Assembly: GCA_005805305.1 (NCBI GenBank)
Contig: SYMW01000008.1
Coordinates: forward strand, 1 to 52,256
Source: Verrucomicrobiales bacterium
GTDB taxonomy: Bacteria > Verrucomicrobiota > Verrucomicrobiia > Limisphaerales > F1-80-MAGS106
Length of the DNA: 52,256 bases
Direction of reading: 5' to 3'
Shown here: piece after piece, positions 40,136 through 49,901 of the stretch
Layout: each line of letters starts with the position of its first letter
Numbering within the stretch: position 1 is the stretch's first letter
Position numbers and translations under genes: made by a program
The notes under the pieces: model-generated
What the model saw: only the letters and a program-made list of their open reading frames with translations
What the model was told of the DNA's origin: nothing
Database searches by the model: none

Positions 40136-41299
40136 ATGTCCAAGACACTGCGAGTCGGCATGATAGGTTATCGTTTCATGGGGAAAGCCCACTCAAACGC
40201 CTGGCGTCAAGCCCCCCATTTTTTTCCGCTCGCGGCGGGTGTCTCCATGCACACCATATGCGGGCGGGACGCCGGCGCCGTTGAAACAGCTCGAGCCCAA
40301 CTCGGATGGGAGAACGCCTCCACGGACTGGAAAGCGGTCGTCCGGTCGCCGGACATCGATATCGTGGACATCAACACGCCCAATGATTCCCACGCGGAAA
40401 TCGCGATCGAGGCCGCCAGGGCGGGCAAGCATGTGCTCTGCGAAAAGCCCCTCGGGATGAACGTCGCGCAGTGCCAGGAAATGGTGGATGCGGTGAAGAA
40501 GGCGAAAGTGGTCGCGATGGTTTGCCATAACTACCGGCGGATACCCGCCATCGCCCAAGCCAAAAAAATGATCGAGGAAGGGGCGATCGGGAACATCTTT
40601 CATTACCACGCGCGCTACGCCCAGGACTGGATCGTGGATCCCGAGTTTCCACTCGTGTGGCGATTGCAGAAAGGAGTCAGCGGAAGCGGCGCCCACGGCG
40701 ATATCAACGCGCACATCATCGATCTGGGACGGTATTTGGTGGGCGAGTTCAAGGAGGTCTGCGGGCTCATGAACACATTCATCAAAGAACGACCGCTGAT
40801 GGATCAGGGAGGAAAAGGCGATGGACTGGGCGCCAAGGCCACCAGGAAGATGGGCAAAGTCACCGTGGACGACGCCGCGCTGTTTATTGGGCGTTTCAAG
40901 AATGGCGCCTTGGCGAACCTCGAAGCCACGCGGTTCGCGCTGGGCAGAAAAAACCACATCGCGATCGAGATCAACGGCTCGAAAGGCTCGCTGCAGTTCG
41001 ACTTCGAAGATATGAACCGCTTGAAATTCTTCGACAATACCCAACCTCCGGATCGCCAGGGATTCAACGACATCTTGATCACGCAGCCAGGAGGCGTGCA
41101 CCCCCATGTCGGCCAGTGGTGGCCTCCAGGTCATATCATCGGCTACGAGCACACTTTCGTGCATACCATCGCCGACTTCGTGAACGCGGTGGTCAATGGA
41201 CAATCCGTTCAACCCACGTTTGAGGACGGCATGAGGAATCAGCGAGTGCTGGAAGCCGTCGAAGAATCCGCGAAAACCGGGCATTGGGTGAAAGTCTAA
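40136..41299 (+). CDS. Gfo/Idh/MocA-family oxidoreductase
   Basis: VGMIGYRFMGKAHSNAW; CEKPLGMN; start MSKTLRVGMIG. Confidence 0.9.
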   Translation: MSKTLRVGMIGYRFMGKAHSNAWRQAPHFFPLAAGVSMHTICGRDAGAVETARAQLGWENASTDWKAVVRSPDIDIVDINTPNDSHAEIAIEAARAGKHVLCEKPLGMNVAQCQEMVDAVKKAKVVAMVCHNYRRIPAIAQAKKMIEEGAIGNIFHYHARYAQDWIVDPEFPLVWRLQKGVSGSGAHGDINAHIIDLGRYLVGEFKEVCGLMNTFIKERPLMDQGGKGDGLGAKATRKMGKVTVDDAALFIGRFKNGALANLEATRFALGRKNHIAIEINGSKGSLQFDFEDMNRLKFFDNTQPPDRQGFNDILITQPGGVHPHVGQWWPPGHIIGYEHTFVHTIADFVNAVVNGQSVQPTFEDGMRNQRVLEAVEESAKTGHWVKV

Positions 41300-42384
41300 T
41301 GAAAAGCAAGATTGGAATTGGCCTGATCGGCTGCGGCGGGATCGCCCTCGCGAATCATGTTCCGGGGATTGCTCTCAGCCCCGTGGCCAGAATTACCGCG
41401 CTTTGTGACGCCGACGGCGCCGTTCTAAATCGCGCGTCGGAACAAACCGGCGTAAGTTCCAAAACGAGCCGCTACGAGGAATTGCTGGCGATGGACAGCG
41501 TCGATGCGGTCATCATCGCGACGCCCAATTTGTTCCACGCCCCGATCGCATTAGCCGCCATCAAGGCTGGAAAACACGTTCTCTGCGAGAAACCGATCGC
41601 CATGAATGCGCCGGAAGCCGCGGCCATGTGCGACGAGGCGCGAAAGGCCGGGGTCCGCCACATGACGGCGTTCACCTACCGTTTCGTGCCCGCCATGCGC
41701 TATATGGCGCATCTTCTGTCCACGGGAGCGATCGGGGTCCCGTACCATTTCCGGGCCCAACGCTTTCAAGATTGGGGCATGCGCTCCATTGGGTGGCGTC
41801 AAGTCGCCCGCATGGCTGGAAGCGGGGAACTGGGGGACATGCTCTCCCATCGCATCGATTTCGCTCATCTTCTCTTTGGCGGCTTCACAGAAATCGTGGC
41901 GTCGCTGCGGAAGTACATCGATGTGCGAGAAGGCCAAGCTTCCGACCTCGACGATTGGGTCTCGATACTTGGCTCGTTCGAGAACGGCGCGACCGGTGTG
42001 CTCGAAAGTTCGAAGCTCGTCACGGGAGGCGGCGAAGGGGGGCGAAGCCGGGATCTCTGCGAGGTCAATGGGAGCGAAGGCAGCTTGGTTTACGAATTGG
42101 GAATGCCTTTCCATATCCGCGTCGGTAAAAAAGGCGGGTCCGGTTTCGAAACCGTTTCTCTTCCGAAAGAGTTTCTAACCCTCCCCGGCTCCAATCGGGA
42201 TCCCCATGCCACGGATCCGCTGGTCGGATTCCGTTACGATCAAGACGTGGAATTCATTCAGGCCATCCTTGAACAACGGGATTGCAGACCCTCTTTCGTC
42301 GACGGCCTCAGGGCCCAAATCGTCATGGACGCCGCGATGGAGTCTGATCGCACAAAACAATGGGTCAAGATTCGGCCTTGTTGA
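41299..42384 (+). CDS. Gfo/Idh/MocA-family oxidoreductase (tandem paralogue)
   Basis: GIGLIGCGGIALANHVPG; CEKPIAMN; TAATG overlap with the preceding gene. Confidence 0.9.
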   Translation: MKSKIGIGLIGCGGIALANHVPGIALSPVARITALCDADGAVLNRASEQTGVSSKTSRYEELLAMDSVDAVIIATPNLFHAPIALAAIKAGKHVLCEKPIAMNAPEAAAMCDEARKAGVRHMTAFTYRFVPAMRYMAHLLSTGAIGVPYHFRAQRFQDWGMRSIGWRQVARMAGSGELGDMLSHRIDFAHLLFGGFTEIVASLRKYIDVREGQASDLDDWVSILGSFENGATGVLESSKLVTGGGEGGRSRDLCEVNGSEGSLVYELGMPFHIRVGKKGGSGFETVSLPKEFLTLPGSNRDPHATDPLVGFRYDQDVEFIQAILEQRDCRPSFVDGLRAQIVMDAAMESDRTKQWVKIRPC

Positions 42385-42418
42385 GTGCCTGGTCTTTTAA
42401 TTAGTGAGTTCCTCTGAT

Positions 42419-42446
42419 TTGACAGCATCCTCGGGATAACTTATAC
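42419..42446 (+). promoter_or_regulatory. Candidate sigma70-type promoter for the peroxiredoxin gene
   Basis: TTGACA (42419-42424), 16-bp spacer, TTATAC (42441-42446), about 48 bp upstream of the ATG. Confidence 0.55.
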
Positions 42447-42494
42447 CCGACCGTGGTTTCCGTGCAGCGCACAAAACGTTAAATTCTATCTATT

Positions 42495-42974
42495 ATGGCA
42501 ATATCTGTAGGCTCCAAAGCTCCTGATTTCAGTCTCAAATCGAAAACCGCGTCGGGGCTTTCCGACGTGACCCTGAGCAAGAACGCGGGTGTCAAGAACA
42601 CGGTCATTCTCTTTTTCCCGCTGGCGTTCACCGGAGTTTGCACCACGGAGATGTGCGACATCAGCGGGGGCATTCAAGCGTATTCAGACCTGAACGCTGA
42701 AGTTATCGGGATCAGCGTCGACAGCCCTTTCGCTCAAGAAGCGTGGGCGCAGAAAGAAAAGATTTCCATCACCCTCGCCAGCGACCTCAACAAAAAGACC
42801 GCAGAAGCCTATGGCGTGCTGCTCCCCGACCTTGTCGGCCTGGGATCAGTCAGCGCCCGAGCCGCGTTCGTGGTCGATAAAGGCGGCGTTGTGCGTTACG
42901 CCGAGGTCACCCCCACTGTTAAAGACTTGCCGAACTTCAGTGCGGTGAAGCAAGCCTTGGCCAGTTTGACCTGA
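42495..42974 (+). CDS. Peroxiredoxin (AhpC/TSA-like redoxin)
   Basis: VGSKAPDFSLKS; FFPLAFTGVCTTEMC peroxidatic Cys motif. Confidence 0.9.
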   Translation: MAISVGSKAPDFSLKSKTASGLSDVTLSKNAGVKNTVILFFPLAFTGVCTTEMCDISGGIQAYSDLNAEVIGISVDSPFAQEAWAQKEKISITLASDLNKKTAEAYGVLLPDLVGLGSVSARAAFVVDKGGVVRYAEVTPTVKDLPNFSAVKQALASLT

Positions 42975-43000
42975 GTTTCAGATCTCTTGTTCGGCCACCG

Positions 43001-43035
43001 GCCGGCGCCTGAATTCTAAAAGGATTCACGCCGGC
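43001..43035. terminator. Candidate bidirectional terminator hairpin between convergent peroxiredoxin and glcF
   Basis: GCCGGCG-cc-TGAAT-tctaaaagg-ATTCA-CGCCGGC (7+5 bp stem, 2-nt bulge); no strong U-tract. Confidence 0.45.
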
Positions 43036-44282
43036 AGGTGCGCCGCCAAAAAGTCGGCGATGTGCATGACTTGAGTCGCACGGTTTTTAGCCGACTCAAG
43101 TCCGGCTTTCATCTGCAGCAAGCAGCCCGGATTTGATGTGACAACGATATCCGCCCGGGATTCGAGGATGTGCCCGATCTTCCGGCGACGGAGCCGTCCG
43201 GCCATTTCGGGTTGGGTGAGATTGTAACTCCCCGCGCTGCCGCAGCACACGTCCGATTCCGACATCTCCACGTAGCCGCCGCGGGCCACATGCCGCACGA
43301 GTCTTCTCGGAGCTTCCGTGATTCGTTGGGCATGGGCCAAGTGGCAGGCATCTTGATAAGTGACTCTTCCAAATCGAGGAGGCAGCCAGTCGATGCACTC
43401 CGGCTCAATCATTTCGGACAAATCTCGAGCTTTGGCGGAAAAAGCCATCGCTGACGGCGCCCATCGAGGATCGTTCGAGAGCAATTGGCCGTATTCCTTC
43501 AAAGTGGATCCACACCCGGCCGCATTGATGACCACGGCCTTCAAGTCAGGCGCGTTGAACGAGCCCAGATTATGGGCGGCGCACCGTCTTGCTTCCGCCA
43601 TGTTCCCGCCATGGGCAAAAAGCGCGCCGCAGCAGCCCTGAGCCTCCGGGACGACGACGTCAAAGCCCGCCCTCTGCAACAATCGTATCGTGGACCTGTG
43701 GGTTTCCCTGAACATCACGTCCATGACACATCCAACAACCAACGCGACCGTGCCTCGCGAAGGGTCTCTGGCAGTCTGCGAAAAAGGAGGAAGACTCTCT
43801 TGTGCAGGGCGATGCGGATCGACAAATGCCAGGGGCTCCCGCAAGCCAGCGGGTAGGAATCGATCCATTGCCGCGGCCTTGATCCAACGGGCGGGCGTCA
43901 GGGCAATTTCCATGCGCTCGGGATGCGGCAGAATCCCTTCGATGAACACTTTGGTGAGGAGGGTCTCCATCCACCCCCGCGGAACTGAACGGTTGATGTG
44001 CTCGCGTGTCTCCTCAAGCAGTTCTCCGTAACGCACGCCGCTTGGGCACGCGGCTTCGCAGGCCCGGCATCCCAGGCATGTGTCAATCGCACTCGCGCTG
44101 GCCTCTGTGACCGGCACGGCGCCCTTGTCCATGGCGCGCATCAAGTAAATGCGCCCGCGGGGCGACAGATTTTCATTACCGGTTTCCAAATAAGTCGGGC
44201 ACGACGCCAAGCACAAGCCGCAATGAATGCAGGCGGAAGCTTTGCGGTTGTCGAGAAAACCGCCTGGCCGGTCAGTGTTCAT
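43026..44282 (-). CDS. glcF: Glycolate oxidase iron-sulfur subunit
   Basis: Two CxxCxxCxxxCP clusters (CIHCGLCLASCP, CLGCRACEAACP); CCG domains with CCGALFAHGG and CCGSAGSYN. Confidence 0.88.
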   Translation of the reverse strand: MNTDRPGGFLDNRKASACIHCGLCLASCPTYLETGNENLSPRGRIYLMRAMDKGAVPVTEASASAIDTCLGCRACEAACPSGVRYGELLEETREHINRSVPRGWMETLLTKVFIEGILPHPERMEIALTPARWIKAAAMDRFLPAGLREPLAFVDPHRPAQESLPPFSQTARDPSRGTVALVVGCVMDVMFRETHRSTIRLLQRAGFDVVVPEAQGCCGALFAHGGNMAEARRCAAHNLGSFNAPDLKAVVINAAGCGSTLKEYGQLLSNDPRWAPSAMAFSAKARDLSEMIEPECIDWLPPRFGRVTYQDACHLAHAQRITEAPRRLVRHVARGGYVEMSESDVCCGSAGSYNLTQPEMAGRLRRRKIGHILESRADIVVTSNPGCLLQMKAGLESAKNRATQVMHIADFLAAHLPA

Positions 44283-45238
44283 AGCAGCGGAGGCAGCGAT
44301 GGTAAAATGTGGTTCGGATCAAACGCCATCTTGGCTCGTGTTTCCAGTCGTGTGCTGGGCGGCTCGTGCCCAGGGTCTCTGATTTCCGCGGTGTAGAGAA
44401 CGCCGTTTCCCGCCCTGGCCAAAAAGGGCATCGAAGCGAGGCCGGCAATCGCTGCCGCCAGGCCCGTGGGAACTACAGACACCCGCCGCGTCATGAGGCG
44501 TGAGCGCGAGATCCAGAAATCGCGGTCGTAAGAAAGGTCCGAAGGCTTCGAAAACCCAAGCGCAGCCGCGTGATGCGCTTGCCACGCCACCTCCGCCTCT
44601 GTTCCGGAGAAGCCCAAGACCACCATCATCCCATTCCCGGACGTCAGGGATGGTCCGCCACGCCAACAATCGATGATGGACGGGCGAAGGCTCGAGCTCC
44701 TAAGGCTGGCGAGGACCGAACTCAGTTCATCGACTGAAGCGCAGTTCTTTCCGAAGAACAGCTCCGCTCGTGGCCGGGGAAGGAGCTTGAAAGTCGCTTC
44801 AACAATGATTCCGAGAGCGCCGCCCGCTCCAATGAAGAGTTTGCCCAAATCGTAGCCGGCCACGTTCTTGACCACTTTTCCCCCGGTACGAATCAAGGAT
44901 CCGTCCGCCAGCGCCACTCGAAGCCCAAGCACATAGTCGCGAGCTTTGCCAAACCCGAACCGCCGCGGTCCATTGAGATCATGATTCAACACGTCGAGCA
45001 CAGTCAGTGTTTCGGGAAGCGCGGGATCCAGGGGAACCCACTGGCCTCGTTCCCCCAATGCGTGTTGCAGAGTGTCCAACCGCATGCCCGATTGAACCGT
45101 GGCGGTGAGATCCTCCGGACAGTGCTCGACGATTCGGTTAAAATGGGACAAGTCCACGCACTCGACCGGGGTCCGCTCGCGCGAAGCCTTGGCGAGTTGA
45201 GTGCCCAGCTCGATCTCGGTCAGGGGTTCGAGTCGCAT
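44279..45238 (-). CDS. glcE: Glycolate oxidase FAD-binding subunit
   Basis: RFGFGKARDYVLGLRVALADGSLIRTGGKVVKNVAGYDLGKL typical of GlcE; likely start MRLEPLTEIEL at 45238. Confidence 0.85.
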   Translation of the reverse strand: MRLEPLTEIELGTQLAKASRERTPVECVDLSHFNRIVEHCPEDLTATVQSGMRLDTLQHALGERGQWVPLDPALPETLTVLDVLNHDLNGPRRFGFGKARDYVLGLRVALADGSLIRTGGKVVKNVAGYDLGKLFIGAGGALGIIVEATFKLLPRPRAELFFGKNCASVDELSSVLASLRSSSLRPSIIDCWRGGPSLTSGNGMMVVLGFSGTEAEVAWQAHHAAALGFSKPSDLSYDRDFWISRSRLMTRRVSVVPTGLAAAIAGLASMPFLARAGNGVLYTAEIRDPGHEPPSTRLETRAKMAFDPNHILPSLPPLL

Positions 45239-45242
45239 GGGA

Positions 45243-46703
45243 TCAAACGGAAATCTGACGGCGAGGCGCGAAATCCATGCAACGTTTGCCATTCGGAAAC
45301 ATTTTGTGAGGATTGCAGCGATGAAGGGGATCGAACATCCGGCGCAACGAGCGCATGGCGTCGAGATCGGGCTGGGAAAATTGTTTCTCCATGAAATCCG
45401 CTTTTTCCACACCGATGCCATGCTCTCCTGACACACTGCCCCCGAGTTCGAGGCAGCGCTCGAGAATCCGGTTCCCCGCCTGGACTGCGCGTTTGACTTC
45501 ATCGGGGTTGGATTCATCGTAGAGAATCAGGGGATGAATGTTGCCATCTCCCGCGTGAAACACGTTGGGAATCCTCAATCCAAATTCCGCGCTGGTGTGC
45601 TGGATGAACCGCATGATCTCGGGCAGTTTCGAGCGCGGCACGACTCCATCCTGAGTCAGAAAATTGGGGCTCAATCGGCCGATGGCGCCAAATGCCCGCT
45701 TGCGGCATTTCCAAAGATCGGCCCTCTCCTTGTCCGTGCGGGCGCGGCGCACTTCGGTGGCGCGATTGGCCTTGCAGAGCCGCTCCACTTCCATCGCCTG
45801 TTGCTCCAATCCCTCCTCGAGCCCGTCAAGTTCCACGATCAGCAACGCTCCCGCATCCAGGGGGAACCCGAAATGGTAGGCGGCTTCAACCGCCTGGGTG
45901 ATGAGCTGATCCATCATTTCAAGTGCCGCCGGCACAATCCCCGAAGCGATGATGTCGCTGACGGCTTGGCTGGCATCATCGACGGAAGCAAACACGCCCA
46001 GGAGGGTTCGCCAAGACTGGGGAATTTGGCTCAAATTCACAACGACGCGGGTGACGATGCCAAACATGCCTTCGGAGCCGATCACGGCGCCGCGAAGATC
46101 AAGACCGCCTGTCTCCTCCCCTCCTTCCAGAGTCGTTCCCAGCCACACGATCTCACCGTCTGGGAGGACCATCTCCAAACCAAGCACATGATTGGTCGTG
46201 ACCCCGTATTTCAGCGTGTGCGGCCCGCCGGAATTTGTGGCGACATTCCCTCCGATCGTGCAAGCCGTTTGGCTCGATGGATCGGGAGCGTAAAGGAGGC
46301 CTGCCGAACGTACCGCGTTGGTGATCCAAATGTTGACGCAGCCGGCTTCCACGAGCGCTCTTCGATTTTCCAAATCAACCTGCTGCACCTGGTTCATCCG
46401 CGTCAAAGAGATGACCACCGCGTTTTCTATCGGGAGGATGGCGCCGCTCAAATTCGTGCCCGCGCCCCGGGGGATGAAGGGGGCCTGGTGCTTGTTGCAG
46501 CAGCGAACGATCTCCGCCACTTCAAACGGGGAATTTGGCAAGACCACGATCGATGGAATTTTCTTCTCAAGAGTGTAGGCATCGCATTCATACACAAGCA
46601 ATTCCAAGGGATCGGAGAGGATTTGAGGGCTCCCGAGGATCAGCCGCAAATCCGCCAACAGAGCCGATTCATCCTGTGTTGCGCGGTGCATGCCCAGCTT
46701 CAT
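45243..46703 (-). CDS. glcD: Glycolate oxidase subunit, FAD-linked
   Basis: PFIPRGAGTNLSGAILP; NVATNSGGPHTLKYGVTTNHVLGLEMVLPDGE; GEHGIGVEKADFM. Confidence 0.9.
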   Translation of the reverse strand: MKLGMHRATQDESALLADLRLILGSPQILSDPLELLVYECDAYTLEKKIPSIVVLPNSPFEVAEIVRCCNKHQAPFIPRGAGTNLSGAILPIENAVVISLTRMNQVQQVDLENRRALVEAGCVNIWITNAVRSAGLLYAPDPSSQTACTIGGNVATNSGGPHTLKYGVTTNHVLGLEMVLPDGEIVWLGTTLEGGEETGGLDLRGAVIGSEGMFGIVTRVVVNLSQIPQSWRTLLGVFASVDDASQAVSDIIASGIVPAALEMMDQLITQAVEAAYHFGFPLDAGALLIVELDGLEEGLEQQAMEVERLCKANRATEVRRARTDKERADLWKCRKRAFGAIGRLSPNFLTQDGVVPRSKLPEIMRFIQHTSAEFGLRIPNVFHAGDGNIHPLILYDESNPDEVKRAVQAGNRILERCLELGGSVSGEHGIGVEKADFMEKQFSQPDLDAMRSLRRMFDPLHRCNPHKMFPNGKRCMDFAPRRQISV

Positions 46704-46793
46704 AAAGCCCCGCGAATTATTTGGCCACACCTTTATTCCGGGCCTTGGGACTTTCTATTGCCGCACGCCGCGAGGTTGGTCTAAGTTTTCAGA

Positions 46794-47954
46794 ATGATAT
46801 CGATCAACCCTTTCAATCCACCGTCGCGCTTGCTGATGGGCCCCGGCCCGAGCGACGTGCCTCCTTCGGTTTTATTATCGATGGCTCGCCCCGTTTTGGG
46901 CCACCTCGACCCCGTCTTTGTCGGGATGATGGAGGAACTGAAAGGGATGCTGCGCGAGGTCTATCAAACGGCCAACGACATGACATTCCCGGTCAGCGGC
47001 ACCGGCAGCGCCGGGATGGAGTTTTGCCTGGTGAATCTGATCGAACCGGGCGATGAAGTGATCATTGGTGTCAATGGAGTCTTCGGAACTCGCATGGCGG
47101 ACGTGGCGAGCCGCTGCGGAGCGAAAGTGATCAAAGTCGAATCGCCCTGGGGCACGATCATCACGCCGGAACAGATCGCCCAAGCCCTGGTTGGGCGAAA
47201 CCCCAAACTGGTGGCCGTGGTGCACGCTGAAACCTCCACCGGCGCGCTGACACCCGTGGAAGAAATCTCGCGGCTGTCGCGCGAGGCGGGAGCGCTCTTC
47301 GTTCTGGATGCCGTCACTTCGCTCGCGGGCTGCCCCGTGCGGATCGACGCCTGGGGAGTGGACGCGGTCTATAGCGGCACGCAAAAATGCTTGAGCTGCC
47401 CCCCCGGGCTGTCGCCGGTATCCATGAGTGCCCGCGCCGTGGAAACCGCGGCTCGTCGCAAATCCAAAGTCCAGAGCTGGTATCTGGACGTGAACCTGCT
47501 GGCGGCTTATTGGGGCCAAGACAGGGTCTACCATCACACGGCTCCCATCTCCATGAATTACGCCCTGCACGAAGCGCTCCGGCTCGTCCTGGCGGAGGGC
47601 CTCGAATCGAGATGGCGCAGACATGAGCAAAACCACGGCATGCTCAAGCGCGCTCTGGAAGCCATGGGCCTCTCGTTCGCCGCGCAACCAGGTCATCAAC
47701 TGTGGCAACTGAACGCCATCAGCGTGCCCGAAGGGATTGAAGAATCCGTCGTCCGCCGCCGCTTGCTCCTTGAGGACGGCATAGAGATTGGCGCTGGCTT
47801 GGGGCCGTTGAAAGGCAAGATCTGGCGCGTCGGCCTGATGGGCGCCACGTCCACGGGAGCAAACGTGCGCCGGTTTGTGGCGGCTTTCGGCCGGATTTTG
47901 AAAGACTGCGGAAACCGCTGCGACGTGGCGGCCGCCCTCAAAGAGTGCGCTTGA
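46794..47954 (+). CDS. Alanine-glyoxylate / serine-pyruvate aminotransferase-like (class V)
   Basis: LLMGPGPSDVPPSVL; VVHAETSTGALTPV; DAVYSGTQKCLSCPPGLSPVS (PLP lysine). Confidence 0.88.
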   Translation: MISINPFNPPSRLLMGPGPSDVPPSVLLSMARPVLGHLDPVFVGMMEELKGMLREVYQTANDMTFPVSGTGSAGMEFCLVNLIEPGDEVIIGVNGVFGTRMADVASRCGAKVIKVESPWGTIITPEQIAQALVGRNPKLVAVVHAETSTGALTPVEEISRLSREAGALFVLDAVTSLAGCPVRIDAWGVDAVYSGTQKCLSCPPGLSPVSMSARAVETAARRKSKVQSWYLDVNLLAAYWGQDRVYHHTAPISMNYALHEALRLVLAEGLESRWRRHEQNHGMLKRALEAMGLSFAAQPGHQLWQLNAISVPEGIEESVVRRRLLLEDGIEIGAGLGPLKGKIWRVGLMGATSTGANVRRFVAAFGRILKDCGNRCDVAAALKECA

Positions 47955-48014
47955 TCCTCAGGGCAATCCCGTCGGCGCCCCTGAAAATTGGAGGCGTCAG
48001 TGGGTACGACCCTC

Positions 48015-48881
48015 TTATTTTGAGGAAACACCGCGGAGATAAGAAAGGATCAATTCGGGCAATTGGGTGCTGTAACCCCCTTCCAAAACGCTCAGCATGG
48101 GAATGCCGAGTTTTGCCAGGGATTTGCCGATCCACTCGAAGTCCTCGGCCTCAAGGGTTTCCTGGGCCAGCGGATCGCGTGCGTAGGCATCGAACCCGGC
48201 GGAGACAAGAATGAGCGCGGGTTTGGCGGCGGACATGCCCGCGATGGCTTTTCCAATGATCTTGCGATAATCCTCGCGAGGGGTGCGGGGAGGGACGGGA
48301 AAATTAAAGCAGTTCTTGCCCACGTCGGAAGTGCCCGTTCCAGGATAGCACGGGTGTTGGTGGATGGAGTAAAACGAGGTGTTGGGGTGGTTCAGCAAGA
48401 TGGCCTCCGTTCCGTTTCCGTGGTGCACGTCGAAATCGAACACGGCCACGCTTTTCGAGCCGGTTTCAAGCGCCTCGAGAGCCGCCACGGCGATGGAGTT
48501 GAAGTAGCAAAAGCCCATTGCGTGATTCCGCGTGGCATGATGGCCGGGGGGGCGCAGAAGGCTCAACGAAGGCTCCCCGGCGCGCGCGCAATTCAAGGCC
48601 CGCAATGCGCCCCCCACGCTGCGTTTGGCGTGGATAAAGATGTCCGGATGATTCGGAGTGTCATTATCGAATGGATCACGGGCGGCTTTCACCTGAGCCA
48701 CATGCTCCGCCGTGTGAGCCCGCAAGATGGTTTTCTCGGGCGCCTCGCTCGGCTCCAGCCACTCCAGCGCGAGTTCGGTCTGGGTCTTTAGGTGATCGAC
48801 GGTCCTCGAAATCCTCGCCGGCCTTTCGGGATGTCCCGGCGATTGATAAGTCGTGCAGTCTTTGTGCGTGATGATTTTCAT
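48015..48881 (-). CDS. Histone deacetylase / acetoin-utilisation family protein
   Basis: LRPPGHHATRNHAMGFCYFN; VFDFDVHHGNGTE; SAGFDAYARDPLA. Confidence 0.92.
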   Translation of the reverse strand: MKIITHKDCTTYQSPGHPERPARISRTVDHLKTQTELALEWLEPSEAPEKTILRAHTAEHVAQVKAARDPFDNDTPNHPDIFIHAKRSVGGALRALNCARAGEPSLSLLRPPGHHATRNHAMGFCYFNSIAVAALEALETGSKSVAVFDFDVHHGNGTEAILLNHPNTSFYSIHQHPCYPGTGTSDVGKNCFNFPVPPRTPREDYRKIIGKAIAGMSAAKPALILVSAGFDAYARDPLAQETLEAEDFEWIGKSLAKLGIPMLSVLEGGYSTQLPELILSYLRGVSSK

Positions 48882-48902
48882 CGAGAACTCCGTCGGTGGC
48901 CG

Positions 48903-49880
48903 CTATCGCGCGATCTCGCCACGAATTCTTTCAAGCAATCTCCGCGTGGCCCAAACACCCTCGAGCTCGCTGAGATTCCGGCCTTCGTATTCTATCCCCA
49001 CGTACCCATGATAACCGGCCTTGAGCACGATCTTCAACATCCGTCGATAATCCGTGTGGATCTCGTTGCCGTTGAAGTCAAAATCATGCGACTTGGCGCT
49101 CACGGCCTTGGCAAAGGGCATCATTTCCTCCACCCCCTTATAGCGGTCGTAAACCTTGCCGTTCCCGAGGTCGAAATTGCCAAAGTCAGGAAGCGTGCCG
49201 CAGTTCGGCAAGTTCACGAGCTTCATGACGCCGGCAAGCCAGCTCCCGTTTGACGAGAGGCGTCCATGGTTCTCCACGAGGCAGTTCAAACCGAGCGTCG
49301 AACAGTATTGGGAAAGCTGGGTCAGGCCGTCGGCGGCTCGCTTTTGCTGGTCCTCGAAACTGCCGACTCCTCGAGTTTCCGCGTTGACTCGGATGGAATG
49401 GCATCCAAGAAACTTCGCGGCGTCGGCCCATTTGCGATGGTTCTCCACCGCTCGCGCGATTCTCTTGGCATCCGTATCGCCCAGATAGCCTTCGTCATCG
49501 CACATGATGAGCAGTATTCTGACCCCCTCGCCATCAGCTCGGCTCTTGAACTCGGCGAGATAGCGTCGATCCCGGGCCCGGTTCTTGAAGAACTGATTGA
49601 CGAGCTCGATGGCGTCCACGCCGCACATGAGCTTCGCCGTTTGTGGGAACTGCATGTGGGTCGTGCGGTTCGCAAGGAGAGACCGGTGAAACGACCATTC
49701 GGCGAGGGATATCTGAAAAGGCTCCTGGCGTTGAGCCATTAAAGACGTTCGCCAACCAACGGCGGTGGAGGCCAGAGCGACTGTCGAATGGGCCAAAAAC
49801 GAGCGCCGATCCAGTGTGCCCCCAACGCCGACTCGCGTCCTCGGGCGAGTCTTCGGGTTCAATTGCGGTTGCGTGTTCAA
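48903..49880 (-). CDS. Sugar phosphate isomerase/epimerase-like (AP-endonuclease-2 fold) with Tat-like signal
   Basis: DRRSFLAHSTVALASTAVG; LVENHGRLSSNGSWLAGVM; GYVGIEYEGRN. Confidence 0.82.
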   Translation of the reverse strand: MNTQPQLNPKTRPRTRVGVGGTLDRRSFLAHSTVALASTAVGWRTSLMAQRQEPFQISLAEWSFHRSLLANRTTHMQFPQTAKLMCGVDAIELVNQFFKNRARDRRYLAEFKSRADGEGVRILLIMCDDEGYLGDTDAKRIARAVENHRKWADAAKFLGCHSIRVNAETRGVGSFEDQQKRAADGLTQLSQYCSTLGLNCLVENHGRLSSNGSWLAGVMKLVNLPNCGTLPDFGNFDLGNGKVYDRYKGVEEMMPFAKAVSAKSHDFDFNGNEIHTDYRRMLKIVLKAGYHGYVGIEYEGRNLSELEGVWATRRLLERIRGEIAR

Positions 49881-49901
49881 CAGGCGCGGTGGTTTCGCCG
49901 A

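Noticed and set aside
40193-41284. 363-aa minus-strand ORF
   Set aside because: Antisense to the Gfo/Idh/MocA gene.
45205-45240. tRNA-like ggggttcgagtcgcat
   Set aside because: Inside the coding start of glcE; no cloverleaf arms found.
45534-46784. 416-aa plus-strand ORF
   Set aside because: Antisense to glcD.
47955-47982. Inverted repeat tcagggc...gcccctga after the aminotransferase
   Set aside because: Possible terminator, but the stem is short with a bulge and no U-tract; too weak to list.
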